From assembly GCF_000213175.1 (NCBI RefSeq), contig NW_009799179.1, forward strand, positions 6,555,519 to 6,619,518: a DNA stretch of 64,000 nucleotides, written 5' to 3'. This stretch comes from Neurospora tetrasperma FGSC 2508. Lineage: Eukaryota; Ascomycota; Sordariomycetes; Sordariales; Sordariaceae. Position numbers and translations under genes: made by a program. Positions 11,794 to 23,196 of the stretch are shown here, piece by piece. Numbering within the stretch: position 1 is the first letter of the stretch; each line of letters begins with the position of its first letter. The notes below the pieces were generated by a model, which was not told the origin of the DNA, made no database searches, and was given only the letters and a program-made list of their open reading frames with translations.

Positions 11794-12765
11794 CGTGTAG
11801 ATAATTTCAACTTGCCCTCTCAGTCAGCATTGGTTTCTTTTCATACCAAGGCATAAGACAGCTCATTGGTCAAATTGTAAACGACTGAGGCTGTGATCAT
11901 CGACGAGCTCAGCCCGATGTGAGCAGGACGGACATAAGAGAGCGTGGTATGAACCAGAGGTATCTCAGTTTCCAGCATTGAAGTGAATGTTCAAATAGCT
12001 CGTGAAGTAACACGATTCGTCCCTCTTGGTGGGATGTAAAAGAAGTATCGTAGAAGTCGGAGCCCATGGATCAGACTTCTGCCATCTCGAGTTGCTCGAT
12101 GGGTTGAGATCGTGTTGATGATTGTGCCTACCACCTCTAGGATGTTTGTTAGTGCATCTTTACCGACCTCTACACACTCCACGGGGTGTCCGCCCATGCA
12201 CTAACACCGCCCTGACAGCAAGGTCAAGCTCCAGCTAGCTGTTCAGTGTGTTTACGTGCTGTCCAGGCAGCCAATGAGAGTCGACGACGGCAGCATTGCA
12301 TAAAAATTTCCAGCCGTCATGACTGGAGCCACACCTATCTCTGCACCGCTTGCCACCCCTACCAAGCAAGCCAAGTTCCTGCTGGCTGGCAAGAACCACG
12401 CCTCTGGCTCAACCTTTCCAAACGCCAAACTCCAACCTTCCTTTCGCGACAACCGCGACAGACTTCTGTCGGAAACCCATCGTCTCTGTTTCCGCCCGAC
12501 CCCAGATTCTTGATCTACCCATCGATGCGACCGGCGAAATACTACTTATCAGCCAGCAAAACCAACGCTTGGTTCGGGCTGGGCTCGGGCTAATTTATCG
12601 CCACCGCGTGCACGCAAGAACAAGCACATTTTATCCCCAACCGAAGACGGACGGAGTTGAAGATATCACCAGATCGAGACTTTTCATCCGCTACGACTTC
12701 TATTTCGATCTCGACGAATCCCTCAAAACATCTCATAGATTTCTTTTTTTCACCCAGCTGGCAAG
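11794..12765. other. Divergent intergenic region, coiled-coil gene and BRR2
   Basis: About 970 bp between two divergent genes, presumably holding both promoters and leaders. A CCAAT sequence lies near 12270 and a T-tract (about 12742-12750) directly precedes the BRR2 start. Short upstream ORFs exist (for example an ATG at 12319), but nothing indicates that they are conserved. Confidence 0.55.
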
Positions 12766-15700
12766 ATGACGGACCACCACCGCGATGTGTCGCAATACAA
12801 ATACTCGGCCATGTCCAACCTGGTTCTCCAGGCGGACCGTCGTTTCGTCACGAGGCGTACCGATGAGGCCACGGGAGACCCCGAGTCCCTAGCCGGGCGT
12901 CTGTCCATCAAAGATATGGGCTCCAGAGTTGCTCGCGACTCAGCACCAAAGCCCAAGAAGGCGGGCGCCATGCCCGACGTCGAGCGGGGCAGTCTAAGGG
13001 AAGGCGCTGATATCCTGCAACGAGAAAAGAAGAAGGGCAAACTCGAGTCCGCTACAAGAGGTGGAGGTATCCTTACTGGCGCCGACGCGCTTATTGAAGG
13101 TCTCCGCTACCGCCCTCGAACGCAGCCGACGCGCGATGCCTTCAACCTTATCCTTACCATTGTCGCCGAGCACTTGGGCGACGTGCCCCATGAGGTCGTT
13201 CGCAGTGCTGCTGACGCGGTCCTCGAGTATCTCAAGGATGACGACCTGAAGGATTTTGACAAGAAGAAGGAGGTTGATGATATTCTTGGGGTCTCGATGG
13301 GGCCCAAGCAGTTTAACGAGCTCATAAATCTCGGCAAAAAGATCACGGATTACGACGCTCAAGATGAAGACGAGGATGCGGGCGATGCTAGGCAAGAAGG
13401 CGACGACGAGATTGACGGTCGCCAGGGCGTTGCGGTCAACTTCGAGAACGATGAAGATGATGATGGCATGGTTGATGTTGTTCGGGACGAATCTTCCGAT
13501 GAGGAGGATTTTGCGGAGGATGAAGAGCTGCCTGACAGCAACGAGGTGGTCGATGGTGAAGGAGGTCAGGAGGAGGTGGTCGAAGATATTCTAAACGGCG
13601 AGGCCATGGTCATCGAATCAGCGCCGGAAGGGAAGAAAAGCGGGTCTGACGACAATTCGATCCCAGCCAGAGATATCGATGCGTTCTGGTTACAACGCCA
13701 GATTGGCCGGCTATATCCCGACGCACATATCCAGCATGACAAGACAATGTCTGCGCTCAAGACTCTTTCCGGCGAGCCCGATGAGCCAGGTGGTGAAGAA
13801 AAGCAGCTCCGCGACATCGAAAACGACTTGATGGAGCTTTTTGATTACGAACACCACGAGCTTGTGCAAAAACTCATTGCTAACCGGGAGAAGGTCGTAT
13901 GGCTTACTCGGCTGGCCAGAGCTGAGAATGAGGAGGAGAAAAATACGATCAAGCGGGAGATGGCTTCTGAGGGTCTGCGTTGGATTCTTGACGAGCTGGA
14001 AGGCAAGACCGACGGCGGCCAGAAGAAGATCAAGATGGAAATCAAGATGGACATTGACTCGGGAGCATTTGCTGATAAGGAAGGCCAAAAGCCTGAGCGT
14101 CCCGAGGGACAGCTGGTCGGTGGTCTGCAGCCACGCAAGTTAATAAACCTGGAGAACCTCATATTCGATCAGGGTAACCACCTTATGACCAATCCCAAAG
14201 TACGACTTCCCGAGGGCTCGACAAAGCGCACCTTCAAGGGCTATGAAGAAATTCATGTGCCCCCACCAAAGAAGCGCAACGACCCCAGCGACGCCCATGT
14301 CCCGATTTCTGAAATGCCTGAGTGGGCCCAGATACCTTTCAGCACGGCCAAGTCGTTAAACAAGATTCAGTCAAAGTGCTATCCTACTGCCTTTGGTGAC
14401 GATGGAAACATGCTTGTCTGTGCTCCGACGGGCTCTGGCAAGACTAACGTGGCGATGCTTACCATCCTTCGTGAGATCGGGAAACATAGAAACGAAGCCG
14501 GCGAGATCGACCTGGACGCCTTCAAGATCGTCTATATCGCGCCCTTGAAAGCCCTTGTTCAAGAACAGGTCGGCAACTTCGGAAAGCGTCTTGAACCATT
14601 CGGTATCAGGGTGGCCGAACTCACTGGCGATCGGCAACTCACTAAGCAACAGATCTCGGAAACACAGATTATCGTTACGACCCCCGAAAAATGGGATGTC
14701 ATCACGAGAAAGGCTACTGATCTCTCCTACACCAACTTGGTCCGCCTGATTATTATTGACGAGATCCATCTCCTTCACGATGACCGTGGTCCTGTGCTTG
14801 AAAGCATCGTCGCCAGAACCATCCGCAAGACAGAGCAGACCGGTGAGCCTGTTCGCATTGTGGGCTTATCTGCCACTCTGCCCAACTACCGCGACGTAGC
14901 GAGCTTCCTCCGTGTGGATACGAACACCGGGCTCTTCCATTTCGATGGTACCTTCCGCCCTTGCCCCCTCCGTCAGGAGTTTATCGGCGTCACGGACAGA
15001 AAGGCCATCAAGCAGTTGAAGACTATGAATGATATCACCTACCACAAGGTCTTGGAACACGTAGGACAGAATCGCAATCAAATGCTCATTTTCGTCCATT
15101 CCCGAAAGGAAACGGCAAAGACCGCCAGGTACATCAGGGACAAGGCTTTGGAAATGGACACCATCAACCAGATCTTGAAGCACGACGCCGGAACCCGTGA
15201 AGTCCTGAGCGAAGCCTCCAACTCTGTCAACAACACCGATCTGAAGGATATCTTGCCCTATGGCTTCGGTATCCATCATGCTGGTATGAGTCGTGCCGAT
15301 CGTACCGATGTCGAAGATTTGTTTGCCAGTGGCCATATCCAGGTTCTTGTGTGCACAGCCACTCTTGCTTGGGGTGTCAACCTTCCAGCCCATACCGTCA
15401 TCATCAAGGGCACGCAAGTGTACTCGCCTGAAAAAGGTAGCTGGGTTGAGCTCAGTCCTCAGGATGTGCTGCAGATGCTTGGTCGTGCCGGTCGTCCTCA
15501 GTTCGACACCTATGGTGAAGGTATTATCATCACCACCCAGGGAGAGATGCAGTATTACCTTTCGCTCCTTAACCAGCAGTTACCCATTGAAAGTCAATTT
15601 GCTAGCAAGTTGGTTGATAACCTCAATGCTGAAATCGTGCTGGGCAATGTCAGAAGCCGTGACGAAGGTGTAGAGTGGCTTGGCTATACCTACCTCTTTG

Positions 15701-18700
15701 TTCGTATGCTTCGCTCTCCTGGTCTTTACCAAGTCGGGGCAGAGTACGAGGATGATGAAGCTTTGGAGCAAAAACGTGTCGACCTAATACATTCCGCTGC
15801 TACTGTGCTGAAAAAGTCAAATCTGATCAAGTACGACGAGAAGACCGGAAAGCTTCAGTCCACTGAACTTGGCCGCATCGCCTCGCACTACTACATCAGC
15901 TATGGCTCGATGGATACCTACAACAAGTTGATCCAACCCTCTATCACCGATGTCGAACTCTTCCGAGTATTCGCCCAGAGCGCCGAATTCAAGTACATTC
16001 CCGTTCGGCAAGAAGAAAAGCTGGAATTGGCTAAGCTCCTAGCAAAGGTACCCATTCCGGTCAAGGAGAGCATTGAGGAGCCTACCGCAAAAATCAACGT
16101 GTTGTTACAGGCGTTCATCTCTCGTCTGAAGCTGGAGGGTCTCGCCCTCATGGCTGACATGGTCTACGTTACGCAATCTGCTGGTCGTATTCTTCGGGCT
16201 ATCTTTGAAATCACGATAAAGAAGGGATGGGCATCAGTTGCTAAGCTGGCCCTAAACCTGTGCAAGATGGCCGAGAAGAGGATGTGGCCAACAATGTCGC
16301 CGCTGAGACAGTTCCCCAACTGTCCTGTTGAGATTATCAGGAAGGCTGAAAGGATCGACGTGCCCTTTTCCAGCTACTTTGATCTGGACCCTCCTCGGAT
16401 GGGCGAGCTTCTCGGACTACCCAAGGCGGGCAAGACTGTTTGCAGCCTGGTGGCCAAGTTCCCCCGCGTCGAGGTACAAGCCCAGGTGCAGCCCATGACA
16501 AGGTCGATGCTGCGCATTGAGCTTGCGATCACGCCAAACTTCGAATGGGATGCCGATATCCATGGCCTCTCCGAGAGCTTTTGGATTATCGTAGAAGACT
16601 GCGATGGGGAAGACATTCTTTTCCATGATCAGTTCATCCTGCGCAAGGACTACGCGGAGTCCGAGTCCAACGAACACATTGTTGAATTCACTGTACCCAT
16701 TACTGAGCCCATGCCCCCCAACTATTTTATCTCCGTCATTTCCGACAGGTGGATGCATTCCGAGACACGTCTGCCCGTGTCGTTCAGGAAACTCATTCTC
16801 CCAGAGAGATTCCCTCCTCACACCGAACTGCTTGACCTGCAACCACTACCGGTCAATGCCTTGAAGGCCAAGGACTATTCCGCGCTGTATCTTGATTGGC
16901 AACAATTCAACAAGGTGCAAACACAGACTTTCAAGTCCCTGTACGAAACCGACAACAACGTCCTCATCTGCTCACCAACGGGCAGTGGCAAGACTGTTTG
17001 CGCCGAGTTTGCTTTGCTGCGCCACTGGGCTAAGAAGGAACACGGCCGGGCCGTCTACATCGCACCTTTCCAGGAACTCGTAGATCTGCGATTCCAGGAC
17101 TGGCAGAAGCGGTTTGCCAACCTCCGCGGCGGCAAGGACATTGTGAAGCTTACAGGAGAGACGACCACTGATCTTAGGCTCCTGGAGCAAGGCGACCTCA
17201 TCATGGCTACACCGCTGCAGTGGGACGTCCTGTCGCGGCAGTGGAAGAGGAGGAAGAACGTTCAGACGGTAGAGCTTTTCATCGCTGACGAGCTGCACTT
17301 GCTTGGTGGCCAGATGGGCTACGTCTACGAGATCATCGTCTCGCGGATGCACTATATCAGGACCCAAACGGAGTTACCGCTAAGGATTGTCGGCCTCAGT
17401 GTGTCTCTTGCCAATGCTCGTGATGTTGGCGAATGGATCGACGCAAAAAAGCACGACATTTACAACTTCAGCCCGCATGTGCGACCTATTCCATTGGAGT
17501 TGCACATCCAGTCATACTCCATCCCCCACTTTCCGTCTCTCATGCTGGCGATGGCAAAGCCTACTTATCTGGCCGTTACTCAGCTTTCTCCCGACCAGCC
17601 TGCTCTCATCTTCGTACCCAGCCGGAAGCAAACAAGAGCCACGGCACGAGATATCCTCACCGCCTGCTTGGCTGACGATGATGAAGATCGTTTCCTTCAT
17701 GTTGACGTTGAGCAGATCCAAAAGCTCCTTGATCGCGTTCAAGAAGCGGCATTGGCTGAGGCCCTCAAGCACGGTGTTGGTTACTACCACGAAGCCCTGA
17801 GTCTCAATGACAAGCGCATCGTCAAGCATCTCTATAACAACGGCGCCATCCAGGTGCTGATCGCCTCTCGCGATGTGTGCTGGGAGCTTGATTGCACTGC
17901 TCATCTGGTAGTTGTTATGGGCACCCAGTATTTCGAGGGCAGGGAGCACCGCTATGTTGATTATCCCCTGAGCGAGGTTTTGCAAATGTTTGGCAAGGCC
18001 CTCCAGCAGAATAAGGCTGGGCGTGGTTGCGGTGTCTTGATGGTTCCTGCGGTCAAGCGGGAGTATTACAAGAAGTTCTTCAACGAAGCCCTCCCTGTCG
18101 AGTCTCATCTGCACAATTTCCTCCACGATGCCTTTGTGACAGAAATCAGCACCAAGATGATCGAGTCAGGTGAAGATGCCATCAACTGGGCTACTTTTAC
18201 TTACTTCTACCGCCGCCTGCTCGCCAACCCAAGCTACTACAGTTTGACAGACCCTACGCACGACGGTCTCAGCCAGTATCTCTCCGACATGGTTGAGGCT
18301 ACCTTGAAGGATCTGGCCGAGTCCAAGATCATCGACTTCGATGAGGATGACGGCACCGTTGCTCCTCAGAACGCTGCCATGATTGCTGCTTACTACAACA
18401 TCTCGTACATTACGATGCAAACCTTCCTTCTTTCGCTGACGGCAAAGACAAAGCTGAAGGGTATCCTCGAGATCGTGACGTCGGCTACCGAGTTTGAAGC
18501 GATTCAGATCAGAAGACATGAAGAAGTCATTCTGCGTCGCATTTACGAGAGTGTCCCCGTAAAGATGGCCGAGCCTGTCTTTGATTCACCGCATTTCAAG
18601 GCCTTCGTTCTCTTGCAGGCCCACTTCTCCAGGATGAACCTCCCCATCGATCTCGCAAAGGATCAAGAGGTCATCCTCACCAAGGTGCTCAGCCTGCTGA

Positions 18701-19395
18701 GCGCTACTGTTGACATTCTCTCGTCGGATGGTCACCTCAACGCCATGAACGCCATGGAAATGTCCCAGATGGTGGTGCAAGCGATGTGGGATCGGGATAG
18801 CCCGCTCAAGCAGATTCCCAACTTCACAACGGAGGTCATCAAAACGGCCAACAAGTACGGTATCCGGGACATCTTTGACTTTATGGAGAAGATGAACCCC
18901 GAGGAGAACGCCGACTACGCCTCTCTGGTCAGGGACCTTGGTCTGTCCCAGGCCCAGCTCGCCCAGGCTGCCGAATTCACCAACAACAAGTACCCCGACG
19001 TCTCGTTGGAGTTCGAGCTTGAAGACAAGGACAACATCCGGGCGAACGAGCCTGCATACCTCAAGATCAACATTGAGCGCGAGGTTGATGAGGACGAGGA
19101 GTTTGATCCTACGGTGCACGCTCCGTTTTACCCTGGCAAGAAGACGGAGAATTGGTGGTTGGTGGTTGGCGAGGAGAGCTCCAAGACTCTGCTGGCGATC
19201 AAGCGGGTCACCATTGGCAAGAAGCTCAACGTCAGGCTGGAGTTTACGGTGCCTACGCCTGGTCGCCACGACCTGAAGCTAATGTTGATGAGCGACAGCT
19301 ATGTCGGTGTTGATCAGGATCCGGCGTTCTCGGTCATGGTGGAGGAGGGAATGGACGTTGATGAGAGCGACGAGGAGGAGGAAGAGGAGGAGTAG
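12766..19395 (+). CDS. brr2: Pre-mRNA splicing helicase BRR2 (U5 snRNP 200-kDa type)
   Basis: One uninterrupted frame of 2209 aa, about the full family length (yeast 2163). BRR2 is the Ski2-like RNA helicase of the U5 snRNP that unwinds U4/U6 to activate the spliceosome. The N-terminal cassette is catalytic in appearance: APTGSGKT (553-560), DEIH (665-668), SATLPNY and QMLGRAGRP, followed by a Sec63-like module. The C-terminal cassette keeps SPTGSGKT (1403-1410) but has degenerate later motifs: DELH at 1508, SVSLANARD in place of SATL, and QMFGKALQ in place of the GRAGRP motif. This is the usual pseudo-helicase pattern of BRR2. The N-terminal region carries acidic blocks and the protein ends in a run of Glu. 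The start MTDHHRDVSQYKY matches the usual start, just after a T-rich leader. The absence of any intron in 6.6 kb is notable for a splicing gene in an intron-bearing genome. Confidence 0.97.
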   Translation: MTDHHRDVSQYKYSAMSNLVLQADRRFVTRRTDEATGDPESLAGRLSIKDMGSRVARDSAPKPKKAGAMPDVERGSLREGADILQREKKKGKLESATRGGGILTGADALIEGLRYRPRTQPTRDAFNLILTIVAEHLGDVPHEVVRSAADAVLEYLKDDDLKDFDKKKEVDDILGVSMGPKQFNELINLGKKITDYDAQDEDEDAGDARQEGDDEIDGRQGVAVNFENDEDDDGMVDVVRDESSDEEDFAEDEELPDSNEVVDGEGGQEEVVEDILNGEAMVIESAPEGKKSGSDDNSIPARDIDAFWLQRQIGRLYPDAHIQHDKTMSALKTLSGEPDEPGGEEKQLRDIENDLMELFDYEHHELVQKLIANREKVVWLTRLARAENEEEKNTIKREMASEGLRWILDELEGKTDGGQKKIKMEIKMDIDSGAFADKEGQKPERPEGQLVGGLQPRKLINLENLIFDQGNHLMTNPKVRLPEGSTKRTFKGYEEIHVPPPKKRNDPSDAHVPISEMPEWAQIPFSTAKSLNKIQSKCYPTAFGDDGNMLVCAPTGSGKTNVAMLTILREIGKHRNEAGEIDLDAFKIVYIAPLKALVQEQVGNFGKRLEPFGIRVAELTGDRQLTKQQISETQIIVTTPEKWDVITRKATDLSYTNLVRLIIIDEIHLLHDDRGPVLESIVARTIRKTEQTGEPVRIVGLSATLPNYRDVASFLRVDTNTGLFHFDGTFRPCPLRQEFIGVTDRKAIKQLKTMNDITYHKVLEHVGQNRNQMLIFVHSRKETAKTARYIRDKALEMDTINQILKHDAGTREVLSEASNSVNNTDLKDILPYGFGIHHAGMSRADRTDVEDLFASGHIQVLVCTATLAWGVNLPAHTVIIKGTQVYSPEKGSWVELSPQDVLQMLGRAGRPQFDTYGEGIIITTQGEMQYYLSLLNQQLPIESQFASKLVDNLNAEIVLGNVRSRDEGVEWLGYTYLFVRMLRSPGLYQVGAEYEDDEALEQKRVDLIHSAATVLKKSNLIKYDEKTGKLQSTELGRIASHYYISYGSMDTYNKLIQPSITDVELFRVFAQSAEFKYIPVRQEEKLELAKLLAKVPIPVKESIEEPTAKINVLLQAFISRLKLEGLALMADMVYVTQSAGRILRAIFEITIKKGWASVAKLALNLCKMAEKRMWPTMSPLRQFPNCPVEIIRKAERIDVPFSSYFDLDPPRMGELLGLPKAGKTVCSLVAKFPRVEVQAQVQPMTRSMLRIELAITPNFEWDADIHGLSESFWIIVEDCDGEDILFHDQFILRKDYAESESNEHIVEFTVPITEPMPPNYFISVISDRWMHSETRLPVSFRKLILPERFPPHTELLDLQPLPVNALKAKDYSALYLDWQQFNKVQTQTFKSLYETDNNVLICSPTGSGKTVCAEFALLRHWAKKEHGRAVYIAPFQELVDLRFQDWQKRFANLRGGKDIVKLTGETTTDLRLLEQGDLIMATPLQWDVLSRQWKRRKNVQTVELFIADELHLLGGQMGYVYEIIVSRMHYIRTQTELPLRIVGLSVSLANARDVGEWIDAKKHDIYNFSPHVRPIPLELHIQSYSIPHFPSLMLAMAKPTYLAVTQLSPDQPALIFVPSRKQTRATARDILTACLADDDEDRFLHVDVEQIQKLLDRVQEAALAEALKHGVGYYHEALSLNDKRIVKHLYNNGAIQVLIASRDVCWELDCTAHLVVVMGTQYFEGREHRYVDYPLSEVLQMFGKALQQNKAGRGCGVLMVPAVKREYYKKFFNEALPVESHLHNFLHDAFVTEISTKMIESGEDAINWATFTYFYRRLLANPSYYSLTDPTHDGLSQYLSDMVEATLKDLAESKIIDFDEDDGTVAPQNAAMIAAYYNISYITMQTFLLSLTAKTKLKGILEIVTSATEFEAIQIRRHEEVILRRIYESVPVKMAEPVFDSPHFKAFVLLQAHFSRMNLPIDLAKDQEVILTKVLSLLSATVDILSSDGHLNAMNAMEMSQMVVQAMWDRDSPLKQIPNFTTEVIKTANKYGIRDIFDFMEKMNPEENADYASLVRDLGLSQAQLAQAAEFTNNKYPDVSLEFELEDKDNIRANEPAYLKINIEREVDEDEEFDPTVHAPFYPGKKTENWWLVVGEESSKTLLAIKRVTIGKKLNVRLEFTVPTPGRHDLKLMLMSDSYVGVDQDPAFSVMVEEGMDVDESDEEEEEEE

Positions 19396-20818
19396 GAGGA
19401 GGAGGTGGTTTGGTGGACAAGTGATAGGGAATGGAGACTGATTAGGTGTTTATGTATGGTAATGCAAGGCAAGTGCTGACAACCCATCTACCTGGCAATT
19501 GAGGCGGTACGGTATATGTGGATGTGTATGACACAGGGAAAAAAACGCAGTAGTTCAACGAGAATGTATCATCTTCGGTTACCTAGCAACCCTCCTCGCC
19601 CATCGGTTCGCGGATACATGTGCCGGGTGGTTTTGGCACGCCTAGTGGTGCTTAGGGTGTCAGCTTCAGGCCCAAGTCTGGAGTGGTGCGGGGTTTCACG
19701 ACCGCTGCGTGAGAGTGTCGGGAGAGGCCTGTCTGGGAATGGTTGGGGCTGGGCTGGGATGGGGGTTCCGGGTTGTGGATGGATGGAAAGGGGAATGAGA
19801 GATGACGATCTGGAGACAGCAGTTCAACTGTGGATTCATGGCTGGCTGGGTCAACCCGGATGGGCAGCAACTATAGGGCTCACTCAGTCAGGTCGCGGTG
19901 GACGATGGTTGTTGGCATCGAGTCGTGGGATCTTGATGGATATCTGGCCTGATGATGCATGAGGAGGTGGCGGGTGGAAACATGGGTTCTTGTATACGTC
20001 TATATCTCTCCTCTCCGTACGTAGTGTACATGCTGACTGGGTAAGGGTGGTGGTGATGACGGAGCGAGCAAAGGCAGAGTGTCATTCGTCCGACCAGGTA
20101 GAGCCGATGGCATTCATTGCCAATCCCTCCATACAGCGCGCCCAGCTCCGTTCGGCTCCTTGCTCCTCCCGCGGACAAGCCGCAAGACATCACTAGAGTT
20201 CCATAGAAGGCAGGCGACGCTCGGACCAAGTCTGGCTCACCTTCAAATAATTTCTCTCTTTCGCGAAGACAGAAGAAACAAGGACTTGTTAACTGCAAAG
20301 CTTCCCTTCGACTACTTTCCCTTCCCGCCCAGTAGTACGGATCCTCTCCATTGTCCAAGCTTCTGCGCATTGTGACCCGCCCCGTCCTCCCATCATCTGT
20401 CCACGGTTGCCGTTGCCCATCCATCATCATCACCATCATCATCATCAACCTGCAACTCGACAGCATCAGTGCTACCTCTACCTTGGGAAGCTTATCGCAT
20501 CATCAACAAAAAGTCACGCGCGCGTTGACGTAGATAGCCACCAACGAGCCGACAAGCTTTCGGTAGCCTCGACCCGCCATCCATCCATCCAATTCTCCAC
20601 GCGCAATCACGCGTCGTGTCCCTTTTCTGTCTTTTTTATTTTTTTTATCTTTTTTTCTTGTTTCTTTCCACCTCCCGACCGGAATCAGCATCTGATTGGA
20701 ATCCGACTTCGACCATCGCGGCATCCATCACCCACGGCCCGTTGATACTAGCTCTCTGACATCACGTCGCCACCCGCTGCAACCCGGATTAGTACCATCA
20801 CCCACCCCATCACATACC
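19396..20818. other. Intergenic region, BRR2 3' end to PWWP gene leader
   Basis: About 1.4 kb. The left part presumably contains the BRR2 3' UTR. The right part looks like the leader and promoter of the PWWP gene: a CAT-rich stretch near 20420-20450, an ACGCGT at 20609-20614 and a long pyrimidine tract at about 20625-20670. ORFs of 148 aa (+) and 192 aa (-) overlap here without any domain and are probably chance. Confidence 0.55.
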
Positions 20819-23196
20819 ATGTCTGACGACTCCACGACCAACGCGCCGGCTGCTGCGGCCGCGTCGCCAACACCCGCTGCTGAGAAGGAGGCCGTGCCTG
20901 CACCTGCGACTACCCAAGCCGGCGAGGCAAAGAAGGAGGAACCTGCCGCTGCCAACGCCGCCGAGGAGAAGGCGGCCAGTGCTAGTGAGACTGCTGCGCC
21001 TGCGCCTAGCGAAGCGCCAGCCGAACAAGAGTCGGACAAGGCTGCCCGAGGTATCTAGAATCCACCACCATTCACCTGCCCGGCCACCCAGGAGGCAACC
21101 ATTCACCACCCATCATCCGTCATCCATCTATCCGCCCACCCGCAATCATCCCTTCAGAGCATCTTAGCTAATTATAACCTTCTCCTCTCATTAGACACCG
21201 AGGACAAGCCCGTCGACAAGTCCGACGACAAGGTCACAGATAAGCCCGAACAAGACCAAACAGAAAAGTCCGACGTTGAAATGGCCGATGCTAGTGCCGC
21301 TCAGACTCCCGCTCCCGAGTCGGCAGCGCAAACTCAGCAGACCGACGATGCCAGTCCTGCTGCTTCCGCGGCCGCCACGTCCAAGAGCAAGTCTTCGAGC
21401 AGTCGTCGCAAGTCCGTCGGCGGTGGCTCTAAGCCCAGCAAGAAGGCTGGCAAGACGAAGCAGCTCCATCTCGACGCGCAGCCTGGCGACCACTACTACG
21501 TCAAGCTGAAGGGCTTCCCCCAATGGCCAGTTATCATCTGCGATGAGGACATGCTTCCCCAGTCGCTCATCAAGTCGCGACCCGTCTCCGCCATGCGTCC
21601 TGATGGCACCTACCGCGAAGACTTTGCCGATGGCGGCAAGAGGGCACACGACCGTACTTATCCAGTCATGTATCTTCACACCAACGAATTGTAAGTTTTT
21701 TGGACGAGCAGTCGCGTCGCGAACCTGCTTGTGTGCTCCATCTAGCCGTCATTCCGGGTTCCTAGCTAACTAGACTGATCTTACTTCGAACGATAGCGGC
21801 TGGGTGGTCAACACAGAGCTTATCGAGCTCGATCCTACAGCCATCAAGGATATGAAGATGGACAAGATGCGCAAGGACCTTGCAGCTGCGCACCACTTGG
21901 CTGCCGAGTCCCACCCTTTGTCTTTCTACAAGGAGGTTCTGCAGCGGTTCCAGGAGGAGCTGATTGAGCAGGAGAAGGCCAAGGCTGCCAAGGCTGCCGC
22001 CACTCCCAAGGGAAAGAAGTCCAAGACCGCTCCCAGCGAGGATGAGGACGTTGAGATGGCCGATGCGAGCGACGAGCAGCCCCAGACCGACAAGAAGAAG
22101 GCAAAGAAGAGAAAGGCAGAGGAGCCGGTAGAGGTGAGCCGCAGTTGCGTCTGGGCAAGAAGTGGCTAACATGCGCTAACTAATTTGATACGGAAACAGG
22201 AAACTCCTCAGCGGTCAGAGTCGGTCAAGAAGCCCAAGATAAAGTTGACAACTAATTCGACCGCCAAGACCGCCAACGGTGCCGCGGCTACCCCCAAGAC
22301 TGCTAAGCCCGCAGCGGAAGCGAAGGCCTCGAAGGCTAAGCCGGCCAAGAAGACTAAGGAGACGGAGGAGAAGAAGGGCGAGAAGGAAGCCGCTACTCCC
22401 AAGGAGCAAGAATTGACGCCCGAGGAGAAACATACTCGCAAGGAGGTATGTTGATGCACGAGAAACTCGAGTTTAAGGAGTGCTAATTGCTGACTTGCCA
22501 TGGCTTCAACAGCGTGAGGTGTTGTTCCTCCGTCATAAGCTTCAAAAGGGCCTGCTCACCAGAGACCAGGAACCCAAGCCCGAAGAGATGAAGGTCATGT
22601 CTGAGTTCTTGACCAAGCTGGAAGCGTTCCCAGATCTTGAAGTTAGCATCATCAGGGCCACAAAGATCAACAAGGTGCTCAAGGCTATCCTTAAGCTCGA
22701 GAACATCCCCAAGGAAGAGGAGTTCAAGTTTAAGCCTCGCTCGCAAACACTGTTGGACAAATGGAACAAGCTTCTTGCCGGCGAAGCTGCCTCCGCGCCC
22801 GCCCCCTCAGCTGATAAGGAGGCCACCACTAATGGCGTCAACGGGAAGGCGAAGGAGGCCGAGAAGGAGGCCAAGGAGAACGGCAGCAAGACCAACGGCG
22901 CCAAGGGCAAGAACGAGGAGCCGTCCACGTCTGATAAGGCTGAGGAGACCCCCAAGGACAAGGATGGCGACTCCAAGATGGAGGAGGCCGATGCGAAGGC
23001 CGAGGAGAAGGCCGAGAAGAAGGACATGGAAGAGAAGACCGAGAAGAAGGATGCGGAGGAGAAGACTGAGAAGGCAGAGACCGAAGAGGTATGTTGCATC
23101 AGTCCCCAGACTGCACAAGTCACTTGACATGAAGACACAAGCTAATGAAAGGCAATGCAGACTAAGTCTTCTGAGATGGCGGAGGCTGCTGCCTGA
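20819..23196 (+). CDS. PWWP-domain chromatin protein with TFIIS-N/IBD-like domain
   Basis: Six exons: 20819-21050, 21195-21690, 21797-22133, 22200-22445, 22513-23088 and 23161-23196, giving 640 aa. The N-terminal 170 residues are Ala/Glu/Lys-rich and disordered. A PWWP domain follows at about 170-265, with the motif in KGFPQWPVII. A Lys/Ala-rich linker leads to a helical domain at about 438-540 (REVLFLRHKLQKGLL to TLLDKWNKLL) that resembles the TFIIS N-terminal/LEDGF integrase-binding fold. The C-terminal tail is a Lys/Glu repeat. The architecture suggests a nuclear reader of methylated histone H3 that recruits partners; S. cerevisiae Ioc4 and S. pombe Pdp3 are PWWP proteins of related type, but orthology is not shown here. 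The last exon is tiny (11 codons plus stop); retaining the last intron would swap those codons for a different short tail. Confidence 0.85.
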
